From the IMG/VR virus record IMGVR_UViG_3300032116_000832, positions 1 to 32,384 of that record: a stretch of 32,384 bases of DNA. The stretch is one strand, 5' to 3'. Origin of the DNA: a virus. The notes under the pieces were generated by a model. That model was given only the letters and a program-made list of their open reading frames with translations. It was not told the origin of the DNA and searched no databases. Made by a program: the position numbers and the translations under genes. The number at the start of each line of letters is the position of its first letter. Positions within the stretch are counted from its first letter, which is position 1. Below, piece by piece: positions 1 to 6,115 of the stretch.

Positions 1-242
1 TCGTCGCGGACGTAGTTGTTCACGGCGTAGCCCAGATCTTCAGGATCTAGGAATCGGTTGATGAATGACTCGGTTCGATTGATCTGCTCCATGTAATACT
101 TCCTCTCCCCTTCGAGCTTGTCCCACAAAGCGCGGAGACGGTTTTCGAGTTGGGTGACGTGCTGCTTAAGATCTTCATTCTCCTTCGCCATGTCTCCGAT
201 GGATTTGCACAAGCGTGCGTGCGCTTCGTATTCGGGGTTCAT
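1..242 (-). CDS. Hypothetical coiled-coil protein, partial (runs off left edge)
   Basis: An open frame starts at an ATG at 242 on the minus strand and runs out of the window without a stop, giving at least 80 residues (MNPEYEAHARLCKSIGDMAK at the start). The middle, about residues 15-50, is rich in Lys, Glu, Leu and Gln with heptad-like spacing, suggesting a coiled coil. The ATG overlaps the TGA of the upstream gene (ATGA), the same coupling used by every gene in this left-end chain, so translation is probably coupled. I do not recognise the family. The plus-strand frame over the same bases is a shadow. Confidence 0.7.
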   Translation of the reverse strand, partial: MNPEYEAHARLCKSIGDMAKENEDLKQHVTQLENRLRALWDKLEGERKYYMEQINRTESFINRFLDPEDLGYAVNNYVRD

Positions 243-487
243 CGCTTGTTCTCCTTTGCTCGCTGCCATGCATTGGCCAGCAGCCGATAGTTTGAGTCGG
301 AAATGGTACCGTCCTTCAGCCATTCAAGTAGCTCGTCACCAGTACTCTTCATCAACTTGATCCGATCTTGCAGGTACTCAACCAGTTCCTTCAGCTCGTT
401 CACATCGGATTGAAGCTCGCGGATCTTTGTGGCCTGTGGGTCGATTGTAGTCACCGTATTCGACGTTGGTATTGTGTAGTCGCTCAT
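239..487 (-). CDS. Hypothetical coiled-coil protein (82 aa)
   Basis: The start is placed at 487 (MSDYTIPTSN) rather than five codons further upstream. GGAAGGAGTGCAA sits directly before this ATG, a strong SD with good spacing, and the ATG overlaps the stop of the upstream gene as ATGA. About residues 20-50 (IRELQSDVNELKELVEYLQD) have a clear leucine/isoleucine heptad pattern typical of a short parallel coiled coil. The C-terminus is basic (KENKR). No enzymatic motif is visible. It is probably a small accessory protein of the early operon; function unknown. Confidence 0.75.
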   Translation of the reverse strand: MSDYTIPTSNTVTTIDPQATKIRELQSDVNELKELVEYLQDRIKLMKSTGDELLEWLKDGTISDSNYRLLANAWQRAKENKR

Positions 488-672
488 TTGCACTCCTTCC
501 ATTTGAACTGTGGTTTACCGCTCTTGTCGGCCACCCACTCTGCATGGCCAGCAGCGACTGCTTCACGCTGTTGTACGTCTCTTTGTGCCTCACCTCCGAT
601 GAATCCACCCAAGATGATTGATCCAATTATCAGTCCAAACATCAGCGCATATGGGAAATCTGAGTCACTCAC
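484..672 (-). CDS. Small single-pass membrane protein (62 aa, GTG start)
   Basis: The start is GTG at 672, preceded by AAGGAGG about 7 nt upstream and overlapping the stop of the preceding mini-gene as GTGA. Residues about 8-27 (YALMFGLIIGSIILGGFIGG) form one strongly hydrophobic, glycine-rich segment, predicted to span the inner membrane. It is followed by a polar region with a Gln/Arg-rich stretch and a basic C-terminus. The order (few N-terminal acidic residues, membrane segment, charged tail) fits an inner-membrane phage protein such as a holin-like or superinfection-related factor, but nothing in the sequence decides between these. Confidence 0.7.
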   Translation of the reverse strand: MSDSDFPYALMFGLIIGSIILGGFIGGEAQRDVQQREAVAAGHAEWVADKSGKPQFKWKECK

Positions 673-779
673 GGCTTCACCTCCTTCTTTCTACACTTGT
701 GCAAGAACGGGAACATGAATCGACCAATCCACCCGATCAGTTCTCCGCACTTCTGGCAGCAATAGCTTGGGTGCTTCAC
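669..779 (-). CDS. Mini-protein with zinc-binding Cys/His pattern (36 aa)
   Basis: This very short GTG-started gene sits exactly between its neighbours. Its GTG overlaps the TGA of the 776-1045 gene, and its own TGA overlaps the GTG of the 484-672 gene. An AAGGAGG SD precedes it. The peptide has a CCxxC pair near residues 7-11 and an HxxC pair near residues 27-30, separated by an aromatic/hydrophobic linker (LIGWIGRFMFPFL), which could hold one zinc ion. The flanking overlaps and the SD are the main evidence that it is expressed. No family is recognised, and the zinc binding is inferred. Confidence 0.6.
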   Translation of the reverse strand: MKHPSYCCQKCGELIGWIGRFMFPFLHKCRKKEVKP

Positions 780-1045
780 GGCTTGGCCTCCTTGGCTTTG
801 CGCCATTTCTCAATCTCCATGTGCCACCCCATAAAGGCGGCAGCAGCGCATAGCATATCCCCCGCCTCCTCCAATCGCTTGATGCGGTCAGTTAAATTGA
901 GGGTGTGAATATTCAGCTTCCTGAACATCTCATTGGCCGCGTTGAGTTCGCGTTCGAGTTGGCGGCAGAAGTCGGCATCACAAACCTGATACATTGATTC
1001 ATGCGGAAAGAATGCTTCGAGATTCGTCCTCGGTGTATCGCTCAC
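776..1045 (-). CDS. Phage hypothetical protein with SDTPRT N-terminus (89 aa)
   Basis: The GTG start at 1045 is chosen because it overlaps the upstream stop as GTGA and begins VSDTPRTNLEAFF, an N-terminus commonly seen in small phage proteins of environmental tailed phages. About residues 20-60 (CRQLERELNAANEMFRKLNI, then LTDRIKRLEEAG) are predicted helical with coiled-coil character. The C-terminal part contains MLCAAAAFMGWHMEIEKW. A longer frame upstream exists, but it overlaps the neighbouring gene extensively and has a low-complexity shadow composition. Function unknown. Confidence 0.72.
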   Translation of the reverse strand: MSDTPRTNLEAFFPHESMYQVCDADFCRQLERELNAANEMFRKLNIHTLNLTDRIKRLEEAGDMLCAAAAFMGWHMEIEKWRKAKEAKP

Positions 1046-1239
1046 GGCTCGTCCTCCACTTTCACCATCGGAACAAAGTCCAATCGGTTGCTCTCGTCGA
1101 TTGCGATGCCCCATCCGTTGCGACGACAGGACAGCTCAATTGCGTTGTAGACCTCACTCATCGTCTTTTCGGGCAGATAGATGGACAGCAGTCCTTTGAA
1201 TGTTAGGCGGTATTCCTCATTTTCGATTTGCTTGCTCAT
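1042..1239 (-). CDS. Hypothetical protein (65 aa)
   Basis: The ATG at 1239 overlaps the stop of the preceding gene (ATGA), and its own TGA overlaps the next GTG, so it sits in a tightly coupled chain. The 65-residue product (MSKQIENEEYRLTFKGLLSI) has mixed alpha/beta character, with an acidic C-terminus ending VKVEDEP. It lacks signal peptides, membrane segments or recognisable motifs. I do not recognise the family. Confidence 0.7.
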   Translation of the reverse strand: MSKQIENEEYRLTFKGLLSIYLPEKTMSEVYNAIELSCRRNGWGIAIDESNRLDFVPMVKVEDEP

Positions 1240-1397
1240 TGTTGTTCCTTTCGCTTGAGGTATTCACTGACTGCTTCGTCGGCCACAAACTGTAGCTTGT
1301 AGCCTTTGCGTTGCGCGTAGTCCTTCAGCCGCTTGTGCGTGTCGTCTGAGACGACGAATATCTTGGGTGTTGGTCGTTTGGGTTTGGTGGGGGTCAT
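1236..1397 (-). CDS. Small ribbon-helix-helix-like protein (53 aa)
   Basis: The start at 1397 (MTPTKPKRPTPKIFVVSDDT) overlaps the thyX stop as ATGA. The longer upstream frame is an Arg-rich shadow of thyX. After a basic, proline-rich N-terminus, the product has a short strand-like segment (KIFVVSDDTH) followed by two predicted helices (KRLKDYAQRKGY and QFVADEAVSEYLKRK). This is the size and layout of ribbon-helix-helix (Arc/CopG/MetJ-type) DNA-binding proteins. It could be a small transcriptional regulator or an antitoxin-like remnant; no toxin gene is adjacent. The family assignment is an inference from pattern only. Confidence 0.6.
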   Translation of the reverse strand: MTPTKPKRPTPKIFVVSDDTHKRLKDYAQRKGYKLQFVADEAVSEYLKRKEQQ

Positions 1398-2044
1398 TTG
1401 GAATCGCTTGTAATGGCTTCGTGAATGACCGCGAATTCCTTGGCGAAGATTTCGTCGCGGATCTGGATGGCGATGTCGCGATGCTCCTTCTGAGTTCCTT
1501 TCGCGCACCGCTGCTCGAAGTAATGAATCCATGAGCGGATGTTGCCGGTCATGTACAAGGTCGTCTGCGTACAGAGCGGCAAGACCATTCGCGCTGTCTC
1601 ACGACTCACGCCTTCCTGAAGCAGAGTGCGATAGGTTCTAAAGGCTAGATCGACCGACTTGGCGACACATTCAATGGCCCACTCCTGCGGAAACACTTCC
1701 CCGCTTCCCTGGCGGTTTACACGGTCCTGAGTGCGAAGTTCAACTGGCTCCGCAGTATCACTCGGCGCATAGCGTTGGCTAAACTCTTGGAAGCAGAACG
1801 AGCGATGGCGCAGGATCTGGGCAGAGATAGCGCGGCTCGTTTGAATCTCAACGGTCATGCTCGCCTGCTCGAAGATGCTCCAGTGGCCGTTTCGAATGCA
1901 GTAGGCCAGTAACTTCGGGGCGGTGAGGAGGCTCATCTGGTTCGACGGATTACTGACACGGGCGGCGAACGTGATGAAGTCGGATGCGGTTAGAGTTCCG
2001 TCGCCGACAAGGGGTTTGGTGATAGCTACAAGTCTAGTTCTCAT
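1394..2044 (-). CDS. thyX: FAD-dependent thymidylate synthase ThyX
   Basis: The 216-residue product matches the usual ThyX length. The family signature RHR-x7-S is present as RHRSFCFQEFSQRY at residues 79-92. Upstream is HWSIFEQ (54-60), corresponding to the HxSxFE substrate/FAD region. The C-terminal NIRSWIHYFEQR (168-179) corresponds to the conserved nucleotide-binding/catalytic segment. ThyX makes dTMP from dUMP using methylene-tetrahydrofolate, FAD and NADPH in the cytoplasm, supplying thymidylate for phage replication. The ATG at 2044 has no evident SD. It lies just downstream of the SSB-like and recombination genes, fitting a DNA-metabolism block. Confidence 0.95.
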   Translation of the reverse strand: MRTRLVAITKPLVGDGTLTASDFITFAARVSNPSNQMSLLTAPKLLAYCIRNGHWSIFEQASMTVEIQTSRAISAQILRHRSFCFQEFSQRYAPSDTAEPVELRTQDRVNRQGSGEVFPQEWAIECVAKSVDLAFRTYRTLLQEGVSRETARMVLPLCTQTTLYMTGNIRSWIHYFEQRCAKGTQKEHRDIAIQIRDEIFAKEFAVIHEAITSDSK

Positions 2045-2117
2045 GGATGCGAATTTGAATTCTTAGGTTGGTTTCGAGCGTTATCGCGGAATGCGCTCCC
2101 CTCCGTGTTTGGGATGC

Positions 2118-2546
2118 TTAGAACGGCTTCTCCTCAGTCTCGGCGGCAACCGGGGCGACGGCCTTCATGCCCTTAAGGCGAAGAGTCTTCTTCTTCTCGC
2201 CGTTGTACTCGTATTCTTCGCTCCGAACCGTGATTACCAACTCCAGACCGATCATCGACTTCAGGAAGTTGGCATAGCTGCCCTTCACACCAAGGAAGTC
2301 AACCTGCGTACCATCCGGCACATTGTGGTTGGTAGCGGCGACAAGCTGGTTCACGCGGAACCATGTGTTCTCCTGATTGAGGAAACGGTCGGTGATGCTG
2401 GCACCTTCGCCAGTCGTGAACGTCACCTTGCAGACCTCGCGGCCCTTCGGATCGAGATTCTCCTCAACCTTGGTGAGAGTGACGGTGTACTCGCCTTCGG
2501 CATCGATGTATCGGCCTCCGGCATCCTTACGGTTTACTTGGAACAT
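2118..2546 (-). CDS. Probable single-stranded DNA-binding protein (142 aa)
   Basis: The product begins MFQVNRKDAGGRYIDAEGEY and continues with alternating strand-rich sequence, consistent with a phage beta-rich DUF669-type fold. It ends with the acidic, aromatic tip ETEEKPF, which resembles the protein-interaction tail of ssDNA-binding proteins. Its place immediately downstream of a PD-(D/E)XK exonuclease and a RecT-like annealing protein matches phage recombination modules that carry their own SSB. The start ATG at 2546 follows an A/T-rich SD-less leader (CTAACAATT). SSB function is inferred from tail and context. Confidence 0.6.
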   Translation of the reverse strand: MFQVNRKDAGGRYIDAEGEYTVTLTKVEENLDPKGREVCKVTFTTGEGASITDRFLNQENTWFRVNQLVAATNHNVPDGTQVDFLGVKGSYANFLKSMIGLELVITVRSEEYEYNGEKKKTLRLKGMKAVAPVAAETEEKPF

Positions 2547-2570
2547 AATTGTTAGGTTTCGATTTTGGTT

Positions 2571-3365
2571 TTAGCTCTCGGACTTATTCAAGACCCACTT
2601 TGGGCAAGAAAGGGTTTGGACTGCGGTTGGATAGGCTGGCCAACTGTCCAGTGCTTTGCATTCGTGCAGCAGCGTGATGGCTTTCCTACGCAGGTTGGCA
2701 CCGGCCTGAAGCCATTCGGCGTCCAGCTTGTAGATGCCAACCGCATACGGTGCCTTACGCTCGACGGCAACGAAGATGAAATTCTCCGCGCCGGTCATCT
2801 CCAGATAATGCGCGGCCTGAATGTGGTAGCCGAACGACGCGATGGTTCGCTGGAACGCTTCGGGCGATGCGTCATCGGTCGTCTTCACATCGACCAGTGT
2901 ATGATCCTCGACCCACAGATCGGGACGAGCCTTGAGAGGTAGGCCAGTGTCCTCGTCTTCAGCGAAGACAGACGCCTCGATCTTGTGATTGAGATGGATG
3001 ATGTCCCAGAACGGATGGCGGCGGACGCTGTTCGCGACACCCTGCACATCGATGTCCTCGGCGTGGGTCATGTGGATGCGGCTCTTATGCGCTTCCTTCC
3101 ATGCCTTGCCTTCCTTGGTGCGATGATCGATATCCGGCGGAACGACCGCGACAACCTGCGAGTACAGGTGCGGTTCGAGAACGGCGGTGTGAATCGCTGT
3201 ACCCATCTGCATAGCCTTCGTCGGCTCCTGATGCTCCTCCAGCGCGGCACGATAATGCGCCGGGGACTTGAGGATCTTGGACATCATCGACTTGGAGAGA
3301 GCGTCAACGGCATGGTACTTCTCAGCAGCCATGTCGAAATTAACGTGGCGGTTTAGAATGCTCAT
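2571..3365 (-). CDS. PD-(D/E)XK exonuclease, RecE/YqaJ-like (264 aa)
   Basis: The start at 3365 (MSILNRHVNFDMAAEKYHAV) overlaps the upstream stop as ATGA. The 51-codon extension upstream is a shadow. The motifs of the phage exodeoxyribonuclease VIII-like/lambda-exo superfamily are in order: GTAIHTAVLEP (residues 55-65), a glutamate at 130 (HKIEASVF), ARPDLW (146-151, Asp149), LVDVKTT (157-163, Asp159/Lys161) and the helix FGYHIQAAHYLEM (178-190) with the conserved Gln/Tyr. It should chew back DNA ends 5' to 3' to give single strands for the annealing protein encoded at 3610-4419. The catalytic set looks complete. Confidence 0.85.
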   Translation of the reverse strand: MSILNRHVNFDMAAEKYHAVDALSKSMMSKILKSPAHYRAALEEHQEPTKAMQMGTAIHTAVLEPHLYSQVVAVVPPDIDHRTKEGKAWKEAHKSRIHMTHAEDIDVQGVANSVRRHPFWDIIHLNHKIEASVFAEDEDTGLPLKARPDLWVEDHTLVDVKTTDDASPEAFQRTIASFGYHIQAAHYLEMTGAENFIFVAVERKAPYAVGIYKLDAEWLQAGANLRRKAITLLHECKALDSWPAYPTAVQTLSCPKWVLNKSES

Positions 3366-3601
3366 TTGTTGTGGCGGTATTGAACACAATGAGGACTCAT
3401 GCAATGTCCGTTCTCGACAGGCCAATCGCAAAGAGCGCAAACAAGTTCTCGCTGATATTCCACGTTGCACCAAAACACGCCGGGAATTTTTCTGGCCTGT
3501 TCCGCAACTTCCTGACACGCCTTTTCGTTAAAAGGCCAGTCCTCTTCGGTTCCGCATCGGATGTGAACGCTGTAGTTGTGTTTCTTAATTTTAGTTTTCA
3601 T
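3362..3601 (-). CDS. Hypothetical Cys-rich protein (79 aa)
   Basis: The gene lies between the RecT-like protein and the exonuclease. Its stop overlaps the exonuclease start (ATGA), so they are probably co-translated. The N-terminus is strongly basic (MKTKIKKHNYS). The C-terminus carries four cysteines in a zinc-ribbon-like arrangement, CALCDWPVENGHCMSPHC near residues 55-72. It may be a small zinc protein of the recombination module, but no family is recognised and DNA binding is speculative. Confidence 0.65.
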   Translation of the reverse strand: MKTKIKKHNYSVHIRCGTEEDWPFNEKACQEVAEQARKIPGVFWCNVEYQRELVCALCDWPVENGHCMSPHCVQYRHNK

Positions 3602-3609
3602 TGGTTAAA

Positions 3610-4419
3610 TTATTCGACGGTCGGTTCGGAGAACGCCTTCGCCTTGATCAGGAAGCTGTCGCTGTCGGCGATGATCATGTTGGCCACCTTGGTGCTGACA
3701 TCGCGGAAGTTCTGACCTTCCTTGATCAGGTTCTTGCTGATGAGGAACGCATTGGCGATGTCGGAATGTGGCTCAAGAATCTGCTCCAGCTTCTCGACCA
3801 ACGAGAATGACGATTCCGGCGTCACATTGACCGTCTGGCGCGTCGTAGCGGTGATGGTGGGTGCTGGTGAGGGATTGGAGAAGTCGGCCACTTCCTCGGG
3901 CGTGTAACGACCTTGCGTAATGCGCGGATCGAGCATCCTTGTCGCCTTGCTGATGACACGCGCACGGAGCATCTCGGCAGGAAACTTGGCCCAACCGGAG
4001 CCGGGTTTGGCGGGGAGCAAACCTGCCTGCTTCGCATCGTCGCTTGTGAAGGCAACGCGGACCTTCTTTGCACCCTTGCTGAAGTCAGCAATGGCGGCTG
4101 CTGCGTCAAACTGAATCCAATCGACATCCCAACCGGCATTCATCAGACCGGAAAGCATGCTCTCCGATTTCATGGTGATGTTGCCATTGATCAGGTGATT
4201 CTCGCGCTTCCATGAAAGCGGAGTCATACGGCTGGCGATGCATTCGAGAGCCAGGACGTATCCTTGCTCAGGCTTGACGCAGCCGAACATGCCGGAATGC
4301 GCTATCCAATCGCCCATCGTCTTCACCGCATCCATCGGACTGTCGATGCGGTCGTAGAAGTCAGGACTGACCGGACTCAGGGGTTGCGGTGATGTCGGAA
4401 CTAGGTTGCTGCTGCTCAT
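3610..4419 (-). CDS. RecT-like single-strand annealing protein (269 aa)
   Basis: The core, about residues 30-175, matches the layout of phage RecT-family annealing proteins: an N-terminal helical region, WKRENHLINGNITMKSESML, a strand-rich middle, then WAKFPAEMLRARVISKATRM followed by DPRITQGRYTPEEVADF. The aromatic/MLRAR.ISKA...YTPEEV segment is the most diagnostic. The C-terminal part, after a Pro/Thr-rich linker near 180-200, is probably a partner-binding or regulatory tail. The product should coat and anneal ssDNA produced by the exonuclease at 2571-3365. The start at 4419 lies inside the 3' end of the HTH gene (59-bp overlap). Confidence 0.75.
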   Translation of the reverse strand: MSSSNLVPTSPQPLSPVSPDFYDRIDSPMDAVKTMGDWIAHSGMFGCVKPEQGYVLALECIASRMTPLSWKRENHLINGNITMKSESMLSGLMNAGWDVDWIQFDAAAAIADFSKGAKKVRVAFTSDDAKQAGLLPAKPGSGWAKFPAEMLRARVISKATRMLDPRITQGRYTPEEVADFSNPSPAPTITATTRQTVNVTPESSFSLVEKLEQILEPHSDIANAFLISKNLIKEGQNFRDVSTKVANMIIADSDSFLIKAKAFSEPTVE

Positions 4420-4639
4420 TTGTATTCTCGGTTTGTTGTTTTTGTTTTTTCGCTGCGTAGGGGTTCACGGCTCCGGTCATCGCTCGACTCTCAAGAATCG
4501 CGGCGATGTCGGCTTCGGTGAACAAAATGCGTCGGCCAATTCTCCGGTGCTGGATGCCGTCGACGCGAACGATACGACGAAGCGTCTCGCAGCAGATTTG
4601 CAGCATCGCGGCTGTTTGTTTGGCCGTATAAACTTTCAT
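4361..4639 (-). CDS. Excisionase/MerR-type helix-turn-helix protein (92 aa)
   Basis: Residues 1-50 (MKVYTAKQTAAMLQICCETL, then HRRIGRRILFTEADIAAIL) follow the HTH_17/excisionase pattern: strand, helix-turn-helix, then a wing with RIGRRILFTEADI. Such proteins bind DNA and act as excisionases or small regulators. The C-terminal 40 residues are Gln/Lys/Asn-rich and probably disordered. ATG at 4639 is preferred over the TTG one codon upstream. Since no integrase is seen here, a regulatory role in the early operon is more likely than excision. It overlaps the RecT-like gene by 59 bp. Confidence 0.75.
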   Translation of the reverse strand: MKVYTAKQTAAMLQICCETLRRIVRVDGIQHRRIGRRILFTEADIAAILESRAMTGAVNPYAAKKQKQQTENTNEQQQPSSDITATPESGQS

Positions 4640-4740
4640 CAAAAAGGGTTGGCAACCGGATGTTCAATCAGGGGAGAAAATCCAATACCCCGTAGCAGGC
4701 TCTCCCTGCTCTCTATTTCCAGTTGCCAAAAATTGGTCAT
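4639..4740 (-). CDS. Possible 33-aa leader peptide gene
   Basis: A short frame starts with ATG at 4740 (MTNFWQLEIESRESLLRGIG), and its TGA shares one base with the ATG of the HTH gene (TGATG). A TTGACA-N17-AACACT promoter-like sequence (4753-4781) ends 12 nt upstream of this ATG, so the transcript would be nearly leaderless. The coding evidence is only position and coupling. The peptide resembles nothing I know, and there is no SD. A 5-nt-loop hairpin (4694-4710) lies within it. Confidence 0.3.
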   Translation of the reverse strand: MTNFWQLEIESRESLLRGIGFSPLIEHPVANPF

Positions 4741-4752
4741 CGTTGCGGACGT

Positions 4753-4781
4753 AGTGTTGCAGTTGTCTGGAGTCGTGTCAA
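4753..4781 (-). promoter_or_regulatory. Putative promoter upstream of the HTH/recombination genes
   Basis: On the minus strand TTGACA (4781-4776) is followed by a 17-nt spacer and AACACT (4758-4753, three of six matches to a sigma70 -10). The perfect -35 and exact spacing are the support; the -10 is weak. It would drive the HTH, RecT-like, exonuclease, SSB and ThyX genes. Confidence 0.35.
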
Positions 4782-4801
4782 CGGCGAGTTGAAGATTTTT
4801 T

Positions 4802-5233
4802 TCAACGACCGTGCGCTGCCAGTCTGTCGTAGGTTTCCTTGAGATAGGCTTCCTGCTCCGGTGTTCCACTCGCGCCGCTTGAGTTGAGAAAACCGACACG
4901 TTGGTTCAGTAGGTGCTTCTTACGGCCAGCCCAGGTCTTATCGTCCTCGCCATCGGCTCGACGGATCGTATACGGCCCGTGGCCCAACTCCACCGTGTAG
5001 GTTTCGGCATTCGGATTGAACGCCTGCTGCTCTGGCTTTGGCCCAAAACCTTCCCATTCGGAATCGTCGCTGTTGCGTTCGCTTTGGGATGATTGCTCTA
5101 AAGCTTGCTGGATCTTGCGGTCATGCTGCTTCAGCGTTTTTTCAATCCGATCCACGCTTTCGGACACCCGTTTTACCATCGCGGCAAGCCTGAGCAGGTT
5201 GTCGGTTAATTGAACAATCTTGTCGGTTTCCAT
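4802..5233 (-). CDS. Hypothetical protein with N-terminal coiled coil (143 aa)
   Basis: Residues 1-50 (METDKIVQLTDNLLRLAAMV, then SVDRIEKTLKQHDRKIQQAL) form a long amphipathic coiled-coil-like helix. A Ser/Glu-rich linker follows, then a C-terminal domain with TYTVELGHGPYTIRRADG and WAGRKKHLLNQRVGF. No catalytic motif is evident. It follows the 5245-5721 gene after 11 bp, so the two are probably co-transcribed. The start lacks an SD (CAAACAACT before ATG). Family unknown. Confidence 0.7.
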   Translation of the reverse strand: METDKIVQLTDNLLRLAAMVKRVSESVDRIEKTLKQHDRKIQQALEQSSQSERNSDDSEWEGFGPKPEQQAFNPNAETYTVELGHGPYTIRRADGEDDKTWAGRKKHLLNQRVGFLNSSGASGTPEQEAYLKETYDRLAAHGR

Positions 5234-5244
5234 AGTTGTTTGGG

Positions 5245-5721
5245 TTAGCTGGCCTTCAGGTCGGACAAAAGTTTTTCAAACTCATCAGCCAAAGACGGTT
5301 CGCTGGATTCTTTAGCGTCCTCTAGTTCCTGCTCCAACTTTGGCTCGCTCTCCGTATTCTCCGCATTCTGCTTCCTCTTGCGCTGTCTCCCCTTGCGAAG
5401 GGCATTGATGGCCTTCCAAAGCTGGGCGATTTCACGCCGGATATCCGAGAACTTGCGCGACTCAAGATCCTTCTGCGCCTCTTCATCGGTTGGTTGCCAA
5501 TCGCACCCATGCCATACCCGCTGGATTCGATCAAACACCAGCACCTGACTCTTCACGTTCCGCATCGAGCCGAATGCTCGGTTAGCCTCAACCAATCCGC
5601 CGCCAATCGTCTGGACGATGTAGGCCAGTAACTCGGACTCCTCGGGTTTCATGTTGTGCCTCTTCGGAGGCATGTCTCGGAACGTCGCCCGGAGCGTGGA
5701 ACCATTTGGAAGGTAACTCAT
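5245..5721 (-). CDS. Hypothetical highly charged protein (158 aa)
   Basis: The N-terminal ~90 residues are mixed and include ESELLAYIVQTIGGGLVEAN and LVFDRIQRVWHGCDWQPTDE. The C-terminal part is a basic segment (LRKGRQRKRKQNAENTESEP) followed by an acidic tail, suggesting a nucleic-acid-interacting but otherwise unrecognised protein. The ATG at 5721 has no SD and is only 9 nt from a promoter-like TTGACG-N17-TATCTG, so a leaderless transcript is possible. Internal methionines at residues 17 and 24 are alternative starts. It is the first gene after the 387-bp structured gap. Confidence 0.7.
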   Translation of the reverse strand: MSYLPNGSTLRATFRDMPPKRHNMKPEESELLAYIVQTIGGGLVEANRAFGSMRNVKSQVLVFDRIQRVWHGCDWQPTDEEAQKDLESRKFSDIRREIAQLWKAINALRKGRQRKRKQNAENTESEPKLEQELEDAKESSEPSLADEFEKLLSDLKAS

Positions 5722-5730
5722 GGTGGAAAA

Positions 5731-5759
5731 CAGATAAGTCTTTTTTGTCCTCTCGTCAA
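5731..5759 (-). promoter_or_regulatory. Putative promoter for the 5245-5721 gene
   Basis: The minus strand reads TTGACG (5759-5754), a 17-nt spacer, then TATCTG (5736-5731). The -35 matches five of six consensus bases and the -10 three of six. The -10 ends 9 nt before the ATG at 5721, leaving almost no room for a leader or SD, and none is present. Confidence 0.35.
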
Positions 5760-5817
5760 CGCAAATCTACCAATGGCTATTTCTAGGTTATCCTTGGTCT
5801 ACCTAGCTCATCTAAAG

Positions 5818-5922
5818 ATAAGCCTCCCCTTTCTAAAAAAGGGGAGAGGCTTATTCCGAAATCGGAAAGCTTGCGCTCCGCCTTTGGGGGCGGTGCCGCT
5901 TCCGTTTCGGAATAAGATGTAT
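5818..5922. repeat. Palindromic element with two overlapping, mutually exclusive hairpins
   Basis: Hairpin 1 pairs ATAAGCCTC (about 5818) with GAGGCTTAT (about 5846-5854), continued by CCCCTTT against AAAGGGG with a small bulge. Hairpin 2 pairs CTTATTCCGAAA (starting about 5850) with TTTCGGAATAAG (ending about 5916) as a perfect 12-bp stem. It contains further inner pairs (CGGAA/TTCCG, CCGCC/GGCGG). The CTTAT arm is shared, so only one hairpin can form at once. The palindrome reads alike from both strands. It may be an attenuator-like switch, a bidirectional terminator or a small mobile palindromic repeat. Confidence 0.6.
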
Positions 5923-6097
5923 GATGCGTTTGTGTCGCCATGTGGACATGTATGAATGCCCTGCAATCGATCAGAAACGCCCCGTAGAGCGTTCGGAGAC
6001 GATTTGACGGCTCGATGGACGGTTTCGCGTGTCGCCGCGCTAGAATCGAATCGGTGAAATGACATCGTTTTGGATGCGCTTAATTGGCCGACGGTAT

Positions 6098-6115
6098 CGG
6101 ATAAAAAGTTATCCG
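6098..6115 (-). terminator. Weak hairpin at gene end
   Basis: The sequence CGGATAA-AAAG-TTATCCG forms a perfect 7-bp stem with a 4-nt loop. On the minus strand it includes the stop codon of the 6109-6384 gene. There is no downstream U-tract, so this is at best a weak or factor-assisted terminator or an mRNA 3'-end stabiliser. Confidence 0.35.

Larger units (their letters stand above)
5722..6108. promoter_or_regulatory. 387-bp structured non-coding gap
   Basis: This is the longest stretch without a credible gene in the left half. Open frames over it contain low-complexity translations of palindromes and have no SD. It holds, from left to right, the promoter at 5731-5759, a strong double-hairpin palindromic element at 5818-5922, two 31-bp-spaced direct repeats ATGTATGAATGC-like (5917-5928 and 5948-5959) around the perfect inverted repeat CATGT-GG-ACATG (5939-5950), a small AACGC...GCGTT hairpin (5973-5990 region), two GGCGACAC copies on the minus strand, and a 7-bp hairpin (6098-6115) at the stop of the 6109-6384 gene. 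It could be an operator region or replication origin; neither is shown. Confidence 0.6.

Noticed and set aside
4361-4639. Lysogeny module suggested by the excisionase-like HTH gene
   Set aside because: No integrase, att-like duplication or CI-type repressor is visible in the window, so a temperate lifestyle cannot be claimed.
4694-4710. AGCAGG-CTCTC-CCTGCT hairpin as a terminator
   Set aside because: Stem of 6 bp without a U-tract on either strand; too weak for an intrinsic terminator call.
4639-4899. Full 86-codon frame upstream of the HTH gene
   Set aside because: Its first third overlaps the 4802-5233 gene in another frame. Only the 33-codon part after the promoter-like sequence is kept, at low confidence.
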